DNA of 64,000 bases from Ulota crispa. Its lineage: Eukaryota; Streptophyta; Bryopsida; Orthotrichales; Orthotrichaceae. The stretch's first letter is position 1. Every line of letters begins with the position of its first letter. This document shows positions 12,190 through 25,485 of this stretch, in pieces. The notes under the pieces are model-generated. The model saw only the letters and a list, made by a program, of their open reading frames with translations. It ran no database searches and had not been told where the DNA came from. The stretch is taken from positions 21,600,002 to 21,664,001 of the forward strand of contig OY987242.1 in NCBI GenBank assembly GCA_963920765.1, in the 5' to 3' direction. A program made the translations under genes and the position numbers.

Positions 12190-12727
12190 CATAACATTCA
12201 GTAGCACTAGTAAAGGCTGCCCACCCTCCAAGAGAATGGTGTAGAATATTTCATCATACCCCATCCACTTGTATGAAATGGTGTGGAACATTTCACACCC
12301 TTCTTTAGCTGTGCGGACACTTGTCTGAATTTGTCAAAGTTTATGAAAGCGAGGCTTAGTTCAGTGCACACACGTCGAGGGGGTTAGACGTGTTAGAAAA
12401 TTTAAAATNNNNNNNNNNNNNNNNNNNNNNNNNNNNNNNNNNNNNNNNNNNNNNNNNNNNNNNNNNNNNNNNNNNNNNNNNNNNNNNNNNNNNNNNNNNN
12501 NNNNNNNNNNNNNNNNNNNNNNNNNNNNNNNNNNNNNNNNNNNNNNNNNNNNNNNNNNNNNNNNNNNNNNNNNNNNNNNNNNNNNNNNNNNNNNNNNNNN
12601 NNNNNNNNTTAATTTTTTTTTTTAATTTTTTTATTTATTTATTTATTTTTTTTTTTTTTTGTGAAGATGAAGTTCGTGGATGAAAGAGAGGGAAAGGCAG
12701 CCTCTCTTCAGGCTACTGAATTTTATG
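12190..12727. mobile_element. CATAAC-family DNA transposon, copy A (contains assembly gap)
   Basis: The left end is CATAACATTC-AGTAGCACTAG and the right end is the inverted GAATTTTATG, flanked by TA on both sides (12188-12189 and 12728-12729). Just inside the right end lies CCTCTCTTCAGG, one arm of a short hairpin seen in the other copies. The same ends occur at 16543-18782 and, reversed, at 55005-55348. No coding capacity is visible, so this is a non-autonomous copy. The interior is interrupted by 200 N. Confidence 0.8.
12409..12608. other. Assembly gap (200 N)
   Basis: A run of exactly 200 N. It is bordered on the right by a long T-rich tract, and the matching position in the 55005-55348 copy is a run of about 50 A. 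The gap probably marks a homopolymer that could not be assembled, not necessarily 200 bp of missing sequence. Confidence 0.99.
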
Positions 12728-12758
12728 TACTGCAACCATGATTTCTTGTTTATTTTTG

Positions 12759-13675
12759 TTAATCCCTACAGGTTTTTGACTACGTTTTGAGTGAAATTGC
12801 TACAAAATTGTCATTTCTACTACAAGTACCAAACTTTAGAAAAAGAACATCTGACACATGTAATTGTAAGATCTTGTAGTACACTAGTTTCAGAATGTGT
12901 GAAAATCAATTCAATAACTTTCACCATGTAGATTGTAAGATATTTGAGTTTGGATTGACAAAAAGCCATTTTTTGTTCAATCTAGGCAGTTGCACTTCAC
13001 AAGATCACTTTTTTTTGAAAAATTTCTAAAGTGATTGCATCTCTTTGGATTCATTCTTCAATACAAGTTGAACACATAATTTAAGATTTTCAAATCATTT
13101 GGAACTATACAACACATGGGAAAAATAGTAAGTAAAAAGAAGCGGAGAATGATTAAAACTCTAAATTTTAAATACAATTATGGGAATGAAAAATGCCAAT
13201 CCCAACAGTTGTAATCTTGTAATAAAAAAAACTACATCCTTTCATTTTATGTTTTTTTAAATACTAAAAATTGAATAAAATAAAGAACCTCAAAGTTTAT
13301 TTTAGAGTAGAGAATCCATAATTGTGTGCAAAACTAAACTCCTCATAACTTTCATCTCATTGATAAAAATGAATGATTCAAAGCTTTCCACATATACACA
13401 AGTCTTGTAAACCAATTTCAAATTTTTGTTTTTGAAAAAAAGTGATTCTTTCCTAATTTGCACGGGTTGCCTAGCTAGGGGAAAAAGCAATATATTAGGC
13501 CCTAACTTTTTAAACATAATTTCAAATGTCATGAAATTTAATGCATATGAAAGATATTCCTTGCCCCTACCTTGTATGAATATTTCAGCCTAAAATATTG
13601 AAATATCCAAACATAGGTACCTGCCCAAAATTGCTATGTTGCCAAAAAAATGTAGCTTAGTCCTTTAGGTGTTAA
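12759..13675 (-). mobile_element. TTAA-flanked element, about 917 bp
   Basis: Starts TTAA-TCCCTACAGG and ends CCTTTAGGTG-TTAA. It is the reverse complement, at moderate identity, of 53450-54362, which has the same length and TTAA at both ends. Shared blocks include the GGTACCTGCCCAAAATTGCT region and ATGTCATGAAATTTAATGCA. No coding capacity is seen. Confidence 0.75.
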
Positions 13676-13748
13676 AGAAGAAAAACTTGGGGTGCTCAAA
13701 AACCAATAGTTTAGTCCACATGATCTCAAGAACTACCTCATTCACTCT

Positions 13749-14482
13749 TTAATCCCTAAAGGCCCAAGTGGTCCCTTGAGGGCCAAGTGGGGTTTCGGGC
13801 ATGCACTTATGGCTAAACTTCTTTGTGTGATTTTTCAAAACGTTTATGGAAGATGAGGAATTCAATGATATGCGCTGGGCGCTAGCGTCTAATTTTTTCT
13901 TCATCCAACATTTATTGAAGAAGTTAAAAATGAATTTCTAGAAAATAGGGGAGGGCGAGCAACCCAAAAACTTCTTTAAACATTTTACTTTTTAAAAATA
14001 AAAACATGAAATAGGTTCTTTAGACTTGTATATATGTAGGGGCTTTGAATCATTCAATTTTGATAAATGAGAAGAAAGTTGTGAGAAGTTTTTGTTTGCG
14101 GGTAGGTAAGGTTTCTCTCAAAACCACACCTACCCGCAAACTCAAATTTCTCATAACTTTCATCTCATCTATCAAAATTGAATGATTCAAAGCCCCCCAC
14201 CTTTATAAAAGTCTAAAGAACTTTTTTTTATTTATTTTTATTTTTTTAAGAAGTACAATAAAGAAGTTTTTGGGCTGCCCACCCTCCCCTATTTTCTAGA
14301 AATTCATTTTTAACTTCTTCAATAAATGTTGGAATGAAGAAAAAATTAAATGCCCGCGCAGATCATTGAATTCCCCATCTTCCGTAAAAGCTTTAAAAAC
14401 TCACACAAAACAATTTAGCTGTAAGTACATGCCCAAGACCCCACTTTACCCCCAAGGAACCACTTGGGCCTTTAGGGGTTGA
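13749..14482. mobile_element. Palindromic (fold-back) TTAA element
   Basis: The left end TTAA-TCCCTAAAGGCCCAAG is mirrored by CTTGGGCCTTTAGGGG-TTGA at the right. Arms of about 330 bp are inverted around a centre near 14110, where GCGGGTAGGTAAGG faces CCACACCTACCCGC. The right TTAA has decayed to TTGA. It is closely related to 20623-21415 and 54620-56957. Confidence 0.85.
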
Positions 14483-15127
14483 AATAAAAATGTAAAAGGG
14501 ACTTTTTCCCTGTGTCTAAATGATTTGAGTTCATAGCTACAAGCTTTATAACTTGAAAAGAAAAGGAACAAAGTAGGCAACCAAGTAAAGCTATTGTGAT
14601 TTCCATTTTATCTTATAGTGTTACCTATCCAAAAACAAACAAAAATATCTATAAAATTATTGTATTTTAATGAGATTTGACAATATTCACATGTCATGAA
14701 TTGGCCTTCTTTTTTGGCAAATCCGATTGTCGAAGTTGGAAGCAGAAAATAGATGTTACATGTTCGAGCAATTTTTTTTTTTGAATTTCAATTTAAAATC
14801 ATATAATGAATGCCTTGGAATTGATATCATGCACTCAAAAAGGGGTCTTGATTAGGGCTTCAAAGCTTGGTATATTCTTCAGCTCACTTCTGTGCATTTT
14901 TCAGCTAAATCTGTTTTCCTCTTCCGGGCTTTATTCAATTGAGAAAAGCCTCATCTTTTTACGGTGGTTTCAGGGCTGTTTATTGTAATTTTCTCTATTT
15001 TAGAGCGCCCAGGCTTGCAATGTTTTGCACCTTGCTGGATGCAAAAAAAATTGATGTCTCATGAAAAGACTTGAAATATGCGTTTAAAGACTTTTGTCTC
15101 CTTTTGAGAAAACATCTTGAGATAACT
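14483..15127. other. Intergenic, nothing recognised
   Basis: AT-rich sequence without recognisable genes or terminal repeats. The open frame at 14806-14988 shows no family resemblance. Confidence 0.45.
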
Positions 15128-15537
15128 AAAAGGGGAAATTGCAAATAGGGGCATGAAAATGAAAGAATTATAAATAGGGGCATAGTTTCAAAATAATTAT
15201 AAATAGGGGCACATTTTCAAAATAATTTGAATTTTTTTGTAATTTTTTTACATTTGGACATTGGTTGATTTAGATACATCAACTTAAATGTTAATTAACT
15301 TTGAAAACACATAAAGGTCTTTCCAAGGCAAGCATAAATAAAGAAATTTCAGTAAAAAAGGTAACAATTTTTGGAGAGACCTTGAAGTTTTTTGAAAGTT
15401 AATTAACATTTAATGTGATGTATCTAAATCAACTAATGTCCAAACAAAAAAAATTACAAGAAAATTCAAATTATTTTGAAACTATGCCCCTATCTGTAAT
15501 ATCTTTCATTTTCCTGCCCCTAATTATAACTTCCCAT
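15128..15537. repeat. Fold-back repeat
   Basis: The left part (AATAGGGGCATAGTTTCAAA) and right part (TTTGAAACTATGCCCCTAT) are inverted, and the inner arms GATGTATCTAAATCAAC and its complement also pair. The left arm includes two tandem copies of an AATTATAAATAGGGGCA unit. It is AT-rich with no coding sequence. Confidence 0.8.
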
Positions 15538-16542
15538 AACTAAAACCTCCACTTGCCTCTATTTCGGGTCTTCTTCTTTGGAACAATAAAACCCCTTGTT
15601 GTCCTGGTTTGATCGGAGAACATTCGGAAGCACGTGACTGCATTGTCCCAAATCCCAAATCTGTCAAAGTGAGCAATACATTGCCTGATAAAACAACACC
15701 TATAATTTAATGCAATTAGGTACAAAGTAAGGCAAAGTGTTTTTGAGTCTCCCCAAGTAGTTTATTTTTGCCTTTCAAGAGAGTGAAAGTAGACCAGTTC
15801 TTTTCCAATGCTGATCATTCGAGTGATAATTTCTTCCGCATACCTCCAAACAATGTACGGGGAGAGCTGAAAAACAGTAGAAAGTCAGCCAAATGAAATG
15901 TGCAAAATGAAATGTGCAAAACATCGATTGGATTTTAAATTGATCGGCTAAATACCAACTAAATTTTTGAAAATTTTCTAATTTTAGTGTAAGTATATAG
16001 GGAATAGTGGGTGCATTCATTGAAAAAACCAAATGAAAATCAGAAATGTAGGCTTTTTGCCAAAGAAGCTCAAAATCTCCCCGCACACTGCCTCCAAACT
16101 CTCTCCCGGAGTTCTTTGTCCAACACCATTTTGCATCAGCCAATTACCTACTAATTAGAATTTTCCCCACTGGTAATCCTCTAATGCAGTTTGAGCGCTC
16201 TTTAATGTTGTATACTTGTCAATTTCGGAACTTTTATTGAATTTTTGTTACAAATTTGAGTGGGATTAAACTTGACATAGTCCTTCACCATACAAATCCA
16301 AACGATCCTCCCAACTTTTTAATCGCGAGCCTTTACCAGAACCCATATCAATTGCGCTTGCACCAAGAGATTGGACTATTGAGAAAATTAAATCCAAATT
16401 GGCACAAGTAATCTAAGAGTTCATGACAAGCTCCAACAACTCACAATTGCCAAGTTTTTTTGACATGGCACAAGTCAATTAGACCAGCTGAAGGGATGGA
16501 AAAACAAGCACACAAAAAGTTCACAATAATTGTTGCAATCAG
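15538..16542. other. Intergenic, nothing recognised
   Basis: Short open frames only (for example minus 15775-16143), without family resemblance. No repeat structure was noted up to the transposon end at 16543. Confidence 0.4.
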
Positions 16543-18782
16543 CATAACATTCTGTAGCACTAGTAAAGGTTGTCCTCCCTCCAAGAGAATAGTGTGGAAT
16601 ATTTCACACCTTTCTTTAGCTATGGAAACACTTGGCTGAATTTGTCAAAGAGTTTATGAAAAGGAGGCTCAGTTCATAGCACATACATCGATGTGGGGGC
16701 CCAAACATGTCACAAAAAAGAAATGTTTTTTTGGTACATTCCAGGAATCTAGGCACCTATCCAAATTTTTATCTATTCTAAAACATATTCTTCTTTTCAA
16801 TGTCAACGCTCACTCCTCTAGACCTGCAATGCAAATCTTGTGTGAGTCTGTTTCATGTTATAGGATATTTTCCTGCTCCAATTATCGTGATAAATACTTA
16901 TGCTTATCATTTGATACTCAACTAATATAGAAAGAACACACCAAGCACTAAGGTGCAAATCTTGTGTGCATCATTTTTATGTAGAAGGAATTTTTTTCAA
17001 AACATTTGCTTTGTTACTAAGCTAGTTTTGTAACAAGGAGCTGATTTAGTACTCAGCTGAAATGCTACTTAACAACACACCAAGACTTGAAATACAAATC
17101 TAGTGTGTGTGTTATATCAATGTATGAGAATCTATTTCTTAGTATGAGAATCTATTTCTTAGACACAATTGGCTAATCTTATATTGTAACCAAGACCCAA
17201 GCACGTCCTTCAATACTTAACTTATAAAGCTAAGTAGACACAAGTGTGTACCAGCATGTTTCAAAGAAAAACTCAAAGAAGAATTTTGACTTTCTAAAAA
17301 AGATGCTTCTATCTTAATACCTAGCATTCAAAGTTAGAGTAAGTAAACAACAATCTCAAAGAAAAGAGCCATTTTTACAAATAGTCAACAATTTGTCCCA
17401 AGCATTCAAAGATTTTCAAACTAACATCAATTTTAGAGGTAAGTAGGAAGAATCTGGAATGTTTGCAAGTACTCCAAGAAGTCATGGGTCTCACCTATGC
17501 ACATCCCAAAAACACAACAAGTTAATGTAATGTTAGTGAGGTTGCAATAGGTGTCAACAACCCATAAATGCTTGTTATCGCCTTCAACAAGGAAAACATG
17601 CAATCTTAAGCAATTTACTTTCACAAAAACCTCAAATGATAAGACAAAGAACCTTTACGATATGAGTTTGCGTGGCATTCATGTTTAACAGCAAAACCCT
17701 AAAACTCCAGTAACAAATTGCAAGCAAAATCCTAGAACTCCAACAACAATTTGCAAGAGTCACTGTGTCACCAAGTGTCTTTGAGCAAAGCTATTGTAAC
17801 TACAGTTGTAAGTGATTAGCAGTGCTTAGTTTTCCAGTTTATATAGTGCTTTGCAATCTTGTAAGTTCAAGTGCCAACAACCAGCGTGACCAAGCAACCA
17901 ACGTGATTGTACAAAGAAAGGCCAAGGGTCGATCCGGCCTCTTTTTGAAAAAAAAAGGTATTAACTTAGAGTAGTTTATTGCCTCACATGCATTGTATCC
18001 TTCTGGCAAGCTTTAGCTCAAGGGCTATCAAGCGATTTTATCCACCTACTTTATTGCCTATAATAAGGCTACTCCATTTGTTTATGAAGCCAATACATGT
18101 ATGATGGAAACTTGTAGTAGAATTTGTGATATAGTGAGCACATAACACCTAAAAAAAGTGAACCCTATTAGGTATTATATATGTGCATTTTGTTTCACTC
18201 AAATAGAACCTTATCATTAGTAACTTGTTTCTAGTGTTACTTTGTATATCAAAATACATATTTTTAGATCAAGGTCTAAAATATGTAATAGCTTCACTTT
18301 ACTTTGCTTAGGTAGGCTAAAGTCTATAAATTAGTATTAGAACTAGTTTATAAAATAGACCATATTTTAGAACTTTCTAGGAGTAACAGGTATAAAGTCT
18401 AAAAAAGACTCTTCACTTTACTTTGCTTATATAAACTCAAGTTTGTAAACAAGTATTAGAATTAGTTTATATAATTGACAATATTTTAGAACTTTCTAGG
18501 AGTAATGAGTATAGAGTCTAAAACAGACTACTATTTAGAAGTAAACATGTTGCCATAACCCAGTTCATATCTTTTTAAGAAAAGATATTGTACAAGTTTG
18601 TTATATCATTATTGTTGCTATTCTTGTAAACTAGTTTCTATATAGGCAAAGCATCTTGTGCTAATAATTGCATAGAAATCTTGAAAAAAGAAAAAAGAAA
18701 AAAGGAAAATTCATGATGAAGCTCATGGATGATACCTGAAGAGAGGGCAAGGGAGCCTCTCTTCAGGCTATTGAATGTTATG
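16543..18782. mobile_element. CATAAC-family DNA transposon, copy B (2.2 kb)
   Basis: The left end CATAACATTCTGTAGCACTA and right end GAATGTTATG are inverted, flanked by AG on both sides. Next to the right end is a hairpin, CCTGAAGAGAGG then CCTCTCTTCAGG. This is the longest of three copies, but its open frames are short and unrecognised, so a transposase is not visible. The interior holds subterminal repeats: variants of CAAATCTTGTGTG near 16830, 16957 and 17095, and two copies of an AACTTTCTAGGAGTAA block near 18370 and 18490. Confidence 0.75.
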
Positions 18783-18784
18783 AG

Positions 18785-20622
18785 GGCTATTTTGAAAGCA
18801 AGAGCAACATAATCTTGAGAACATAATCAAATCCCTCCACATGGCTAGAGAAATAAGATATTAAGAGCTTGGCATACACTTTAGGACAAGCAAAGCCAAC
18901 AGTCCAATACCCTCATGGAGGAGTGGTGTGGACTTGAGATTACAACTTTAGATGCAATTACCTAAAGCTTATACAAAAGCAAAAAATCCTTCCATCTAAT
19001 AAAAAGCGCGTTTAAAATAACATGGAAAAGCTTTATCTTCTTGCACAATTGAGGTCTATCAAATGCATAATTTGAGTTGCATGAGGCCTAACAATACCTT
19101 CACAACAATTTTCATTAATCTTGCTACATAATAGCATAGTTTAGCCTATGCTAGAAATGAAATTGCAAATACATTGGTTCATGTTCCTTATTTGTTTTAA
19201 AAAAAAATTGGGATCTAAATTCCAACTTTTTCATAATGTCTTCAAACTCTATGGCCACATTTAAAGAAAACTTAGAGCCTAACTATTTTCTTAGTTGATC
19301 CCAAGTAATTCACATTTCAAACTTCAAGTACAATTACGCACTTGCAAATGGTACTCACAAAATCATATTATTTTTTAATAGCTTAAAAATTTGTTATGAC
19401 TATGATGGTTTGGCAAATTGACAATTAGAAAACAAATATTTTGAGGTGTTTGTGGGATTATCTATACCAAAATTGTCTTCTAAAGAAAATTTTGGTACAC
19501 CATGATTTTCCAAGATATTATGAAATTTATTAACAACATTGGTTATGCAATTAGAAACAACACAAGAGTGCCCACATTTTTTACACAAGCATGTACCATA
19601 TGTATAGAAAATCCCTTGAACATTTTATACTCAAGCATACATGGCGTAAAGTTACCAAAACAAAGAAATTTTTATTAAGATGCAAATTATTTGATACTTT
19701 GTCCATTGTACTTGTTTATGCTATTAAATTTGTATATCAATATATAAGTATTTGTTATCGACAGCTTCTTGTTGCAATGCAATGTACTAATGTAAGTGTG
19801 GCTTAGTATGAGCTGAGATGGTGGTCTTTATTTCCATTTCATTGCCATGTGTAGGAACAAACAACACTTGAGGTTGCCTTGACCACCATGATAGTAACCT
19901 TTGAAGAAGACCTAAAATGAAAAAATAAACACATATTATCAAACAACGTCTTTCCATTTTGGTGTCCCAAGTGCCATGTTTATGAATATCTAAGCCTACA
20001 TAAGTTATGAGTCCTAACATTAGCTCACAAAGTTTCAAACTCTCATATTCTTTTCATTACAAACATAAAAATTAGAAATGAACACTTGTGCTAAAGGCCC
20101 ATTCTCACCTGGCACTACAAAGGAACGGTCCTAACAGTAAGAGTGGCCACTATATATAAATCACTAGTTTGTGAAAATTGCGACGTATATATTTAGACAC
20201 TACAAGTACGCATTTTAATACAAGCATTGTATGTTCCCACATACGCTTCTACAAACTTCTTGGATGTGCCAGGTAGGCAGATAGGGACAATGGTTTAGTA
20301 CACGGTCACACCAAGGAAGTTGCATCAGATTTGCCTGCTTATTGTTAGTTTCTTTCTGGTTGGCATTGCATTGTCATTGTGAGTTCTTTTGTGCACATTA
20401 GGTTAATCAACTACAATTCCCTTTGCAAGTTGAAGAATACCAATAGTTTAGGAGCTGTGGTTTTTCTTTCATGTTGTGTTAATGAACAAGAGCCTTTGTT
20501 TCTAGTGAAAAACAGAGGTACCATTGTGTACTCCACCTTAATCTTACATGCAATAAATGTAGGCTTAGCTTTAGCTCAAAGCTCATTTTTTTTTGAAATT
20601 CTTGTAGGCAATCACTGAGACT
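18785..20622. other. Intergenic, nothing recognised
   Basis: AT-rich, with no open frame over about 85 codons and none recognisable. No terminal repeats were found. It ends at the TTAA of the next fold-back element. Confidence 0.4.
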
Positions 20623-21415
20623 TTAACCTCTCAAGGCCCAAGTGGTCCCTCAGGGGCCAAGCGGGGTTTTGGACATCTACTCACAGCTAAACTACTTTGT
20701 GTGATTTTTTGAAACTTTTTATGGAAGATGAGGAATTCAAAGATTTGTGCGAACATCTAATTTTTTCTTCATTCCAACATTTTTTGAAAAAATTAAAATT
20801 AAAATTCTAGAAAATAGGGGAGAGCGAGCAGCCAAAATCTTCTTTAAAAATTGCACTTTTCTAAAACAAAAATAAGAAATAGGTTCTTTAGACTTATATA
20901 TACATCCAAGGCTTTGAATCATTCAATTTTGATAGACAAAATGAAAGTTATAAGAAGCTTTGACTTGCGGGTAGGTGTCATTTCTCAAAACAACACCTAC
21001 CTGCAAGTCAAAGTTTCTTATAACTTTCATTTTGTCCATCAAAATTGAATGATTCAAAGCCTTGGATGTATATATAAGTCTAAAGAACCTATTTCTTATT
21101 TTTGTTTTAGAAAAGTGCAATTTTTAAAGAATCTTTTGGCTGCCTGCTCTCCCTTGTTTTCTAGAATTTTTTTGAAATTCTTCAATAAATGTTGGAATGA
21201 AGAAACATTGCCTGCTCTCCCTTGTTTTCTAGAAATTTATTTTTAACTTCTTCAACAAATGTTGGAATGAAGAAAAAATTAGATGTCTGCACAAATCTTT
21301 GAATTCCTCATCTTCCATAAAAGTTTCAAAAAATCACACAAAGTAGTTTAGTTGTGAGTACATGTCCAAAACCCCACTTGGCCCTTGAGGGACCACTTGG
21401 GCCTTGAGGAGTTAA
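20623..21415. mobile_element. Long palindromic TTAA element (793 bp)
   Basis: The left end TTAA-CCTCTCAAGGCCCAAG and right end CTTGGGCCTTGAGGAG-TTAA are inverted. The two arms are nearly identical inverted copies meeting at about 20985, so the same 65-residue open frame appears on opposite strands. The right arm has a roughly 50-bp internal duplication around 21140-21240. TTAA is intact at both ends. Confidence 0.9.
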
Positions 21416-21424
21416 TATTGTATA

Positions 21425-22358
21425 GTGGCCTCCAACAAAGTATGCCGCCCCCCATTTTACCAGTTATATGACATGTTATGAAAGAGAATTGAGGTTATTT
21501 GGTCTTTTTTAAACTTGCACTTTTTGTATTTCATTCCCACTCCCAATCCCAACCAAACCAAAATTCAACCTCAAAATTTTAAAATCCAAATTTTGATAAA
21601 TTGTTTTGTGTCACAAATCATAATTTTACATGGTTTTACAAGAAAGTTGATTGAAAAACATTGATGATGGATTATGGGGACTTGATTGCATGGGTATATA
21701 GGTAACATCTATACACACATCCATATGCACATTTTTCATGCTAAAAAAAATCCCCTCAAGTAAAACAAAGTTGATCTTCAAAAGGTTTAGTGTATCCTAT
21801 GATATGTCCAAATACCCTAAAATAGATATTTTATTTTGATAATCAAATTTTGCTATTTGACTCATACATTGTGACTAAGTATGCACATTTGAACATGTTA
21901 TTGTGTTCATGTGGTGAAAAGCTAACTAGAAATTAAAAATATCTATTTTAGGGCATTTGGACATATCATAGGACACACTAAACCTTTTGAAGATCAACTT
22001 TGTTTTACTTGAGGGGATTTTTTTTAGCATGGAAAATGTGCATATGAATGTGCGTATAGATGTTACCTATATATCCATGCAATCAAATCCCCAAAACCCA
22101 TCATTAGTGTTTTTCAATCAACTTTCTTGTAAAACCATGTAAAACTATGATTTGTGACACAAAAAAAATTATCAAAATTTGGATTTCAAAATTTTGAGGT
22201 TGAATTTTGGTATGGTTGGTTGGGATTGGGAGTAGAAATGGAATACAAAAAGCGCAAGATAAAAAAAGGTCAATTGACCTCAATTTTCTTTCATAACATG
22301 CTATGTCATGTAAGTGGTAAAATGGGGGGTGGCATACTTTGTTGAAGGCCATTGTAAA
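21425..22358. repeat. Large near-perfect palindrome (about 930 bp)
   Basis: The left arm, starting GGCCTCCAACAAAGTATGCC, is the reverse complement of the right arm ending GGCATACTTTGTTGAAGGCC. Arms of about 410 bp surround a short loop near 21845-21935. It lies directly beside the TTAA element ending at 21415. No coding content. Possibly another fold-back transposon; its exact ends are uncertain. Confidence 0.9.
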
Positions 22359-24445
22359 AAAATTGCATGTTTTTTTTGGTAATATGCTGAATTTTACATA
22401 ATGACAGAAATAGTGAAAGTCCTAGAATGTACTCATTTTCCCAATTCACCTAATATGGTGTTTTTGGTATCCTTGTTGTCAAAGGTAGTGCGTGAGGTGG
22501 TACAATTGGGCTTCTTGCATTGGGAGCTTGGTAGTGCGTGAGGAGGTACAATTTGAGCTTCCTGGCAAGTCAATGGAGTGCTTTTGCTTTGAGAAACTTA
22601 GGGATCATTTTTTGTAGTGCTTATTAACCCTCCTGTGTTGATTTTTCCTGCAATGGAGTGCAAACGTCATGTGGATTTGAAGTAGGAGCTTGCACCACTT
22701 GGGATCGTTGTGTGATTACAGTTCAGGAGGTTTGTCTATTTTACCTTAAACTCTTGCAAATATTTTATTCTCTTGCATTATTGTCTTCGCTGAATGCCAT
22801 AGGAGAGAACACGCTGGGAAACAAGGGTTTTCTTGAAAATGAAGACTTGTGTACATTCATAGCGTAAGCTGTGGAGGTGGTAGCTCCATGAGAGCTTGAA
22901 ATAGTTGATTTAGGGTTATGCGGTTACTGCATTTTTTTCCTTGTAACAAGTCCTCTAAGCGTCGAGGAGGACGAAGAACGTCCTCTGGCTTTGAAAAAAG
23001 ATTATGTGATTCAGAAAAAAGTCGTTTTTCATCTGATTTTTTCCAAAAGTGACCATAAACACATGGTCCATCATGGAAGACAAAAAATTACCTTTTGAGA
23101 TGCATTCATATTTTTTGCAACCCAAATTGTGATAAGATTCAAAAACATGGTGTTAGCTCCCAAGCTGCCCTTCTTGTAATTTTCATGAGGGCACCATGCA
23201 CTATTGACTTTTCCAATTTTTTGAAGCACTACTACTAATGCCCATGTGCAAAACATTGTAGAATGCTACAGGTAGGACAAGCCACGGTGATCCATCCATC
23301 CTTGTATCACTAAATAGTGAATCAATTCTTTAGCTAGAATGTTTGCTCTTGGTCATGCTCTTGCTGCTCCTCATATAATCATATTAGTATGTATTGCTGG
23401 CATCGTTGTGACATATGCACGTTCTTTAGTTCTTTACGTAGAAAATATTGAAGCTGCATAAAATTGTTGTTGTTAGTGACAAGGAAGCATGACCTAACAA
23501 AATTGATGCATCTTGTGTATGCTTTCTGAAGGCATTTGAGGATACGAAAGACTTTGGATTGCTGCCCTTTGGACACGGCTCTTTCATATTGGACCCTTCT
23601 GGCGGCAACTACAAAAGACCACATGTAGACTTCCGAAATGCTCTCACATCTTCGTTTTCCATTCATTTCCAACTTATGTACTATCGGTGTTACCTCAGGG
23701 ACTTCTAGGAAATCAAAAAATCACTTTTCACCAAAAGCCGGTGTTTCAAGCCTGCCACCGAAGCTCCCACGTAGGACCGGCAACAAACACCCCCTGTTAG
23801 TGTGAACCAAGGTGACTTTCACAGTTCCTAAAATCGCTCTTCTGGCTTCCGTAATGCCAAGTGAGAATGGACCATAAGGAACATCTACTTTAATTTCCTA
23901 CGAAAGCCAACCAACTCCACCCTCCAAATCAAATACTTCAAAACAATATCTCCCATCCCCAAATAAGACTACTGTCCATAGGAAAGTCATCTTTTCAAGA
24001 CCGTATGAGGGAAGAAGTGTTCTTCTCCACTTCGAAAAACAAAACCTTAGAACAAAGTGCCAACTTCCATTGCTTCATTGAAATTGGAGAATTGCAAAGA
24101 CGAAAAAGGGTTACAAAGCCATGCATGAAAGTATGATGGAAAACAACACAATCAGAAAATGGGAATGATGTTCCAGCACATTTCTTGCAAAGAACACAAT
24201 TTTTTTGGAGATTTACGTTTCAGAAAATCAAAAAATGCTAATCATTGTGACAAATTTTAATGTAGCTTGAAAGTTTGTTCTAAATACCCATAATTCAAAT
24301 AATACCAAAAAACTCAAAAATAATAATCAGCCACTACTTCCACCTCAAAAGTCAAGAACCTGTGCATACATGGGACTCTGACCAAAATAATAATAATAAT
24401 AATAATAATTAAAAAAAAAAGAAAGAAAGCTCCTTGCAATGTGGG
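22359..24445. other. Intergenic with one repeat relative
   Basis: The part around 22960-23210 is an inverted relative of the TTAA element at 31186-31568; it shares blocks such as the complement of TTGGGACCTAACACCATG. The rest has no recognisable gene. An (AAT)n microsatellite of eight units lies at about 24388-24411. Confidence 0.55.
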
Positions 24446-25048
24446 AAAATTTCATGGATATCCCTGAAGTTTGTTGTATTTTTAGAGATACCCATGCTTT
24501 TTTAAAAATATCACAAATATCCTTGGACTAAAAAACCAAATTTTTATTTTATTGTGCATGTCACTTCCCTTCTTCCTTTGTGCACTCGTTACGTCTTTTT
24601 CTATTTTATTAAGGTAGTGTGCTCATAAATTGTCCATCTAAGGGTTGAAATTGAGTTTTCGGGAGGTGAAACGTCTTGAACTATTTGAAGAATTGACATC
24701 CAACCCAAGTTATTTCATATTTTTGGGAGCTTTGTGGAGTTAGTTATGAAATTTTGAAGTGGAAAGGCTAAAACCGCCCACCTCCTCAAATGTGCACTAC
24801 TTATACATTATGAAAACCTATGTACAGCAAGGGTACATTTAAGAAGGTGTGCGAATTTAATGCCTAGATGATTCATGAGCAAATTACCTTACATTCCCTT
24901 CTTCAATATTGGTCATGAAGGAAGTACAAGCACAATAAATAAATGCCTTAAAATTATGGTCCAATCGTATTAGTGATATTTCTGAAAAGCAGGGGTATCT
25001 ATGAAAACATTGCAAACTTCAGGGGTATATATCCATGAAATTTTCCCA
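24446..25048. mobile_element. Fold-back element with a nested MITE, upstream of PGRL1
   Basis: The left arm (AAATTTCATGGATATCCCTG) and right arm (GGGGTATATATCCATGAAAT) are inverted. Inside lies about 24610-24862, starting TAAGGTAGTGTGCTC, a degenerate reverse copy of the MITE at 42551-42881. The outer element ends about 440 bp before the PGRL1 start, so it lies in the probable promoter region. Confidence 0.7.
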
Positions 25049-25485
25049 AGTTATAAATGACGGGGTTCTTCCTGCTTCTGATACAGTGCAACGGTGGAGA
25101 CGCTCCAACCACGACCATCACCTTCCGAATCTGACTCAGCCGAGAATCACAGACTACGCTTTCCAGCCACAGAAAAAGATCTGCAAAAAAACCACGTCCA
25201 GTCATGCGCATGCAAGTCCAGACCGTCCAAATTCCGACCCATACACAATCCGACGTGGATTCTGGCGGGGTAGCTTGCAAGGACGTCGTGTCTTCACCAC
25301 CTCCCTTCTCCGGATAAGCTCCCTCCCATTCTCTGCCACTGCCGTCACCTTCTCTCTCACTCCCCGAATTGCAATCAATTGCACTTGCATTTGCATTTGC
25401 AATTTTGCAATCGCTGCTACCATCTCCAATTCTGCCATTTCCTCATCGAAATATCGGAGCGATTCAATTCGAAATTTGACCAGCT

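Noticed and set aside
11690..12244. A 184-residue frame with repeated GRPSKTW
   Set aside because: It is the translation of a minisatellite; similar frames appear in all frames and on the opposite strand.
16543..18782. CATAAC element considered as a Helitron because of its end hairpin
   Set aside because: It has inverted ends and dinucleotide duplications, and lacks a CTRR end or TC start.
20737..21246. Matching small proteins on opposite strands
   Set aside because: They are the two arms of one palindromic element, not a gene pair.
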